From Streptacidiphilus sp. PB12-B1b (GTDB lineage: Bacteria > Actinomycetota > Actinomycetes > Streptomycetales > Streptomycetaceae), in contig NZ_CP048405.1 of the NCBI RefSeq assembly GCF_014084125.1, forward strand, positions 992,001 to 1,056,000: 64,000 nt of DNA, given 5' to 3'. This document shows positions 60,223 through 64,000 of the stretch, piece by piece. The translations under genes were made by a program, and so were the position numbers. Numbering within the stretch: the stretch's first letter is position 1; each line of letters begins with the position of its first letter. The notes under the pieces were generated by a model, which worked only from the letters and a program-made list of their open reading frames with translations, searched no databases and was not told the origin of the DNA.

Positions 60223-61044
60223 ATGACTGACGACAAGGTGAACGGCCACAGCCCGGAGGCCATCCGGCCGGGCATGAGGAAGGTGGCGGAGAAGCGGCGC
60301 GGCCCGGTGCTGCTCCGCGGCGACCAGGTGGACACCGGGACCACCGACCAGCGGCTGCTGGACTCGGCACAGGACTCCGACTGGCTGCACACCGACCCGT
60401 GGCGGGTCATGCGCATCCAGTCCGAGTTCGTCGAGGGCTTCGGCGCCCTGGCCGAACTCGGCCCGGCGGTCAGCGTGTTCGGCTCCGCGCGGACCGCCGT
60501 CGGCTCGGCGGAGTACGCGGCCGGGGTGAGCATCGGCCGGGCCCTGGTGGACGCCGGGTACGCGGTGATCACCGGCGGCGGCCCCGGGGCCATGGAGTCC
60601 GCCAACCGCGGCGCGCACGAGGCCGGCGGCATCTCGGTGGGTCTCGGCATCGAGCTGCCGTTCGAGCAGGGCCTGAACCAGTACGTGGACCTGGGGCTGA
60701 ACTTCCGCTACTTCTTCGTCCGCAAGACCATGTTCGTCAAGTACAGCCAGGGCTTCATCGTGCTGCCGGGCGGCTTCGGCACCCTGGACGAGCTGTTCGA
60801 GGCGCTCACCCTGGTCCAGACGCACAAGGTGACCCGGTTCCCGGTGATCCTGTTCGGCGTGGACTACTGGTCCGGGCTGGTGGACTGGATCAGGAACACC
60901 CTGGTCGCCGACGGCAAGGCGTCCGCCAACGACCTGGAGCTGTTCCGGCTCACCGACTCGGTCGAGGAGGCCATGGACATCCTCGCCGAGGCGGCCCGGC
61001 GCAACGGCAAGCACCACCTCCAGCCCGCGCACAACCCCGAGTAG
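60223..61044 (+). CDS. TIGR00730/LOG family Rossmann-fold protein (nucleoside-monophosphate phosphoribohydrolase-like)
   Basis: A 273-residue protein. The LOG core has SVFGSARTAVGSAEY, VITGGGPGAMESANRGA and the active-site motif LPGGFGTLDELFEALT (PGGxGTxxE). Plant and Mycobacterium LOG enzymes release cytokinin bases from nucleoside 5'-monophosphates; the bacterial role is less clear. The N-terminal 80 residues (VAEKRRGPVLLRGDQV and the DPWRVMRIQSEFVEGF segment) are the extension typical of actinobacterial Rv1205-like members. The dapE-LOG adjacency matches M. tuberculosis. It is convergent with the folP-like gene. Confidence 0.92.
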   Translation: MTDDKVNGHSPEAIRPGMRKVAEKRRGPVLLRGDQVDTGTTDQRLLDSAQDSDWLHTDPWRVMRIQSEFVEGFGALAELGPAVSVFGSARTAVGSAEYAAGVSIGRALVDAGYAVITGGGPGAMESANRGAHEAGGISVGLGIELPFEQGLNQYVDLGLNFRYFFVRKTMFVKYSQGFIVLPGGFGTLDELFEALTLVQTHKVTRFPVILFGVDYWSGLVDWIRNTLVADGKASANDLELFRLTDSVEEAMDILAEAARRNGKHHLQPAHNPE

Positions 61045-61077
61045 CCCCGGCGGCCCGGCGGTGAGGAGGCCCGGCGG

Positions 61078-61941
61078 TCAGGCCAGTCCGCGCCGGGCCA
61101 CCGCCGGCGGCCGGGTGCCCTTGATCGACGCGACCATGTCCAGCACCTGCCTGGTCTCGGCGACCTGGTGCACCCGGTAGACCTGCGCGCCCAGCCACGC
61201 CGACACCGCGGTGGTGGCCAGCGTGCCCAGCAGCCGCTCGCCCACCGGCCGGTCCAGGGTCTCGCCGACGAAGTCCTTGTTGGACAGCGACACCAGGACC
61301 GGCCAGCCGGTCCCCGTCATCTCCGGCAGCCTGCGGGTGGCCTCCAGCGAGTGCCGGGTGTTCTTGCCGAAGTCGTGGCCGGGGTCGATCAGCACCGACT
61401 CCCGGGGCACCCCCAGCGACACCGCCCGCTCGGCCAGCGCCAGCGTCCGCTCCAGGATGTCCGCCATCACGTCCTGGTAGCCGACCCGGTGCGGCCGGGT
61501 ACGCGGCTCCGCGCCGCCCGCGTGGGTGCAGACGATGCCGACCCGGTACCGCCCGGCGACCTCCGCCAGCACAGGGTCCACCCCGCCCCAGGCGTCGTTC
61601 AGCAGGTCCGCGCCGGCCTCGCAGACGGCCTCGCCGACCTCGTGCCGCCAGGTGTCCACGCTGATCACCGTGGTGGGGTGGCGCTTGCGCAGCTCGGCGA
61701 CGAACGGCACCGTCCGGCGCAGCTCCTCCTCGGTGTCGACCTCCTCGCCCGGCCCGGCCTTGACCCCGCCGATGTCCAGGATGGCCGCGCCCTCGGCCAC
61801 GGCCCGCTCGGCCGCGGCGAAGGCGGCGTCGTCGGCGAAGGTCGCCCCCCGGTCGAAGAAGGAGTCCGGGGTGCGGTTCACGATGGCCATGATGACCGGC
61901 TCGTCCGCGGCGAAAGTCCGCGGTCCGAGTACGAGAGCCAT
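61078..61941 (-). CDS. Dihydropteroate synthase-family protein (FolP2-like paralogue)
   Basis: A 287-residue TIM-barrel protein. VIMAIVNRTPDSFFDRG is the pterin-binding loop 1 region, ILDIGGVKAGPGEEVDTEEE loop 2, and LIDPGHDFGKNTRHSLE the conserved DPG block. SLSNKDFVGETLDRP replaces the usual S-x-K-x-F element. The changes GGVKAG (usually GGESTRPG) and GHDFGKN (usually GFGK) place it with M. tuberculosis FolP2, reported to lack DHPS activity. It is probably not the folate-pathway enzyme. GGAGG lies 4 bp before the ATG at 61941; a longer in-frame start is less likely. The neighbours (LOG, DivIVA protein, tagA) are conserved with Rv1205-Rv1210. Confidence 0.88.
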   Translation of the reverse strand: MALVLGPRTFAADEPVIMAIVNRTPDSFFDRGATFADDAAFAAAERAVAEGAAILDIGGVKAGPGEEVDTEEELRRTVPFVAELRKRHPTTVISVDTWRHEVGEAVCEAGADLLNDAWGGVDPVLAEVAGRYRVGIVCTHAGGAEPRTRPHRVGYQDVMADILERTLALAERAVSLGVPRESVLIDPGHDFGKNTRHSLEATRRLPEMTGTGWPVLVSLSNKDFVGETLDRPVGERLLGTLATTAVSAWLGAQVYRVHQVAETRQVLDMVASIKGTRPPAVARRGLA

Positions 61942-62030
61942 GCGTCCTCCAAGGTACGTACGCCATGATGGTGATTCACTGCTGTGGGGCGTACTCATGA
62001 TCCCCCACCGGGAGCTGGGAGTGGTGGGCT

Positions 62031-62429
62031 GTGTTCTGGTTGATCCTCGTCGTGATCGTGCTCGTGGTGGGCGCCGCCGCGCTGGTCGCGCTGGGCGGCG
62101 GCGGCTCGCTGCCGGAGGCCGAGCGGGACCGGCTGTCCGCCCGGCTGCCGCTGGACCGCCCGCTGAACCGGGCCGACGTCGACGGGCTGCGCTTCCCGAT
62201 GGGCCTGCGCGGCTACCGGATGGACGAGGTGGACGACGTGCTGGACCGGCTCGGCGCCGAGCTGTCCCACCGGGACGTGCGGATCGCCGAGCTGGAGACC
62301 GCCCTGGCGGCCGCGCTGGACGCCCCGCAGGACGAGCGCACGGCCCCCGCGAGCGCCCCCGCCGCGCCCTCGCCGTCCGGGCCCGCCGCGCCGCCGCAGG
62401 AGCCGCAGTCCGGCCCGGAGCAGGCGTGA
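62031..62429 (+). CDS. DivIVA-domain membrane protein
   Basis: A 132-residue protein. The N-terminal helix FWLILVVIVLVVGAAALVAL anchors it. A short DivIVA-type domain follows (LRFPMGLRGYRMDEVDDVLDRLGAELSHRD region, about 52-85), then a coiled coil (RIAELETALAAAL) and a Pro/Ala-rich tail. Full DivIVA is much longer, so this is the small Rv1209-like form that probably binds curved membrane or other DivIVA proteins. The GTG start and the GTGA overlap with tagA show an operon. It is divergent from the folP-like gene. Confidence 0.88.
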   Translation: MFWLILVVIVLVVGAAALVALGGGGSLPEAERDRLSARLPLDRPLNRADVDGLRFPMGLRGYRMDEVDDVLDRLGAELSHRDVRIAELETALAAALDAPQDERTAPASAPAAPSPSGPAAPPQEPQSGPEQA

Positions 62430-62998
62430 GCGCCGCACTGGCCGGTCCGGACGGGCTGCTGCGCTGCCCCTGGGCGCTGTCCGCCGAGGACTACCTGGCC
62501 TACCACGACGACGAGTGGGGCCGCCCGGTCCACGGCGAGCGGGCGCTGTACGAGCGGATCAGCCTGGAGGCGTTCCAGTCCGGGCTGTCCTGGATCACCA
62601 TCCTGCGCCGCCGCGAGGGCTTCCGCCGGGCGTTCGCCGGCTTCGACCCGGCGGTGGTGGCCGGCTTCGGCGACGCCGACGTGGAGCGGCTGCTGGCGGA
62701 CGAGGGCATCATCCGCAACCGGGCCAAGGTGGCGGCGACCATCGCCAACGCCCGGGCCGTGCTGGAGCTGGACGGCGGCCTGGACGAGCTGGTCTGGTCG
62801 TTCGCCCCGGACCGCGCCGCCGCCCGCCGCCCGCGCGCCCTGGCCGACGTCCCGGCGGTGACGCCGCAGTCCACGGCGCTGTCGAAGGAGCTGAAGCGCC
62901 GCGGACTGCGTTTCGTCGGCCCGACCACGGCCTATGCGCTGATGCAGGCGTGCGGCCTGGTCGACGACCACCTGGCCGACTGCCACGTCACGGTCTGA
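62426..62998 (+). CDS. tagA: DNA-3-methyladenine glycosylase I
   Basis: A 190-residue Tag enzyme. The structural zinc ligands are seen in LRCPWA and AYHDDEWG at the start and DDHLADCHV at the end. The catalytic glutamate and stacking residues lie in YERISLEAFQSGLSWITIL, and KELKRRGLRFVGPTTAYALMQA is the helix-hairpin-helix-like end. It excises 3-methyladenine from alkylated DNA. Start GTG overlaps the stop of the DivIVA-domain gene. A perfect 8-bp hairpin follows. Confidence 0.95.
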   Translation: MSAALAGPDGLLRCPWALSAEDYLAYHDDEWGRPVHGERALYERISLEAFQSGLSWITILRRREGFRRAFAGFDPAVVAGFGDADVERLLADEGIIRNRAKVAATIANARAVLELDGGLDELVWSFAPDRAAARRPRALADVPAVTPQSTALSKELKRRGLRFVGPTTAYALMQACGLVDDHLADCHVTV

Positions 62999-63013
62999 GG
63001 CGCCGGAGCGCTC

Positions 63014-63035
63014 GCGCCCGGCTCGGACCGGGCGC
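63014..63035. terminator. Hairpin between convergent tagA and enoyl-CoA hydratase genes
   Basis: A perfect 8-bp GC stem (63014-63021 with 63028-63035) has a ctcgga loop in the 56-bp gap. Confidence 0.65.
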
Positions 63036-63054
63036 GGCTCGGGCTCGGCGCGGC

Positions 63055-63855
63055 TCAGGCCCCGGTGTAGCGGGGCTTCTCCTTGGCGAGGAACGCCTGC
63101 ACCGCGATCCAGTGGTCGGCCGACTTCCCGGCCCGGGTCTGCAGCTCGTCCTCCTTGGCCAGGGTCTCCACCAGCGAGTGCGAGGTGCCGTAGGCCAGCG
63201 ACTCCTTGATGGAGGCGTAGGCCACGGTCGGGCCCTCGGCCAGGGTGCGGGCGAAGGCCAGCGCGGTGGCGGCCAGTTCGGCGGACGGGACCACCCGGTG
63301 GGCCAGGCCCAGCGCCAGCGCGTCGGCGGCCGGGACGGTCTGCGGGAACATCAGCAGCTCGGCGGCCTTGGCCTGGCCGACCAGCCGGGGCAGCGTCCAC
63401 GAGGCCCCGGAGTCGGCGCTGAGGGCCACCCCGGCGAAGGAGGTGTTGAAGCCGCCGTGGTCGGCCAGGATCCGGAAGTCGCAGGCCCAGGCCAGGCCCG
63501 CGCCGGCGCCCGCGGCCACGCCGTTGATGCCCGCCACGACCGGCTTGGGCATCGAGGCGATGGCGGTGACCAGCGGGTTGTAGTGGTCGCGGACGGTGGT
63601 CAGCGCGCCCTCGCCGCCCTCCCGGGCCTCCACCAGCTTGCCCAGGTGCTCCTTGAGGTCCTGGCCGACGCAGAAGGCCCGGTCCCCGGCGCCGGTCAGC
63701 AGCACCGCCCGGACCTCCGGGTCCTGCTTGGCGGTGGCCATGGCGTCCCGCAGCCCCACCTTGGTCGCCGTGTCCAGCGCGTTCATCGCCTCCGGCCGGT
63801 TGATGGTGACCACGGCGAGCCCGTCGGTCAGCTCGTACAGAACGCTGTCGGCCAT
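63055..63855 (-). CDS. Enoyl-CoA hydratase/isomerase family protein
   Basis: A 266-residue crotonase-fold protein. It has VVTINRPEAMNALDTAT, the oxyanion segments GDRAFCVGQDLKEH and VAGINGVAAGAGAGLAWACD, and FAGVALSADSGASWTLPRLVG. The position equivalent to the second catalytic glutamate of classical hydratases is aspartate (ADSGASW), the pattern of the PaaG-type isomerases and related enzymes. It probably acts in fatty-acid or phenylacetyl-CoA breakdown. ATG at 63855 is chosen: AGGAG lies 6 bp upstream, whereas an ATG at 63861 would abut it. A palindromic operator and a Crp-like site lie just upstream. Confidence 0.9.
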   Translation of the reverse strand: MADSVLYELTDGLAVVTINRPEAMNALDTATKVGLRDAMATAKQDPEVRAVLLTGAGDRAFCVGQDLKEHLGKLVEAREGGEGALTTVRDHYNPLVTAIASMPKPVVAGINGVAAGAGAGLAWACDFRILADHGGFNTSFAGVALSADSGASWTLPRLVGQAKAAELLMFPQTVPAADALALGLAHRVVPSAELAATALAFARTLAEGPTVAYASIKESLAYGTSHSLVETLAKEDELQTRAGKSADHWIAVQAFLAKEKPRYTGA

Positions 63856-63868
63856 GCGCATCTCCTAT

Positions 63869-63880
63869 TACTGATCAGTA
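63869..63880. promoter_or_regulatory. Perfect palindrome TACTGATCAGTA next to the ribosome-binding site of the enoyl-CoA hydratase gene
   Basis: A 12-bp dyad, AT-rich in its context, lies 13 bp before the start codon and abuts the AGGAG. The layout is that of a TetR-family repressor operator, such as those ruling acyl-CoA catabolism genes. Confidence 0.55.
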
Positions 63881-63922
63881 GTCCCGGTCTCAGCATGACG
63901 GATCGACCGGGAGCGGGGTGGT

Positions 63923-63940
63923 GTGACGTAGGCCACGTCA
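63923..63940. promoter_or_regulatory. Crp-like site GTGACGTAGGCCAC inside a TGACGT/ACGTCA dyad
   Basis: GTGACGTAGGCCAC fits exactly the recalled Streptomyces Crp motif GTG-N6-GNCAC. It is part of the perfect dyad TGACGT-aggcc-ACGTCA (63924-63940). It lies about 70 bp upstream of the enoyl-CoA hydratase start. Confidence 0.5.
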
Positions 63941-64000
63941 GAGTCCGGGCGGACGCCCGGGTGCGCCGCGCGCACAGGGCGCCGCGGGTGGAGCGGGGAA

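Overview
The window is a stretch of high-GC actinobacterial chromosome. GTG starts, GTGA and ATGA stop/start overlaps, many starts that look leaderless, the mycothiol gene mshB, SpoIIE/anti-sigma fusion phosphatases and typical gene families point to Streptomycetaceae (Streptomyces, Kitasatospora or Streptacidiphilus). The species cannot be named from sequence reading alone. No rRNA, tRNA, CRISPR array, transposase or integrase was recognised.

Layout. 1-5716 is housekeeping: a partial nitroreductase, exonuclease VII (xseB, xseA), ispH, polyphosphate glucokinase, a DUF6542 membrane protein and ychF. 5884-19013 is the most accessory-looking part: a serine hydrolase; a minus-strand set made of a large thiamine-diphosphate enzyme, an O-methyltransferase and an SGNH hydrolase; a striking 25-bp inverted repeat; a PEP-mutase/isocitrate-lyase-like protein; a Nudix hydrolase; and two tandem PAS-GAF-SpoIIE-HATPase phosphatases. 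19076-27316 holds a three-gene succinate dehydrogenase operon, a small coiled-coil protein, an LpqW-like lipoprotein and typA. 27704-40115 holds two complete oligopeptide-type ABC importers of different design, separated by a 700-bp repeat-rich gap.

40208-46874 holds a cell-wall-type membrane protein with a long disordered N-terminus, a DUF6113 protein, mshB, a 64-residue membrane protein and an S9 peptidase. 46950-53264 holds a Ser/Thr kinase with a PQQ sensor domain, divergent from an ABC-2 exporter with its two-component system. 53296-63855 is core again: a SirB1-like protein, a GNAT acetyltransferase, fdxA, dapC, two envelope proteins, dapE, a LOG-family protein, a folP-like gene, a DivIVA-domain protein, tagA and an enoyl-CoA hydratase.

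Much of the gene order (xseB-xseA-ispH-ychF; lpqW-typA; mshB with its small membrane partner; fdxA-dapC; dapE-LOG-folP2-DivIVA-tagA) matches, from memory, the Rv1107c-Rv1210 part of Mycobacterium tuberculosis. The block between ychF and the lpqW-typA pair and the peptide importers are the main insertions into this conserved backbone. The best candidate for undescribed biology is the TPP enzyme/O-methyltransferase/SGNH hydrolase set, with an operator-like inverted repeat upstream of it. Regulatory patterns that recur across the window are TANNNT boxes 6-8 bp before start codons (leaderless mRNAs) and Crp-like GTG-N8-CAC palindromes.
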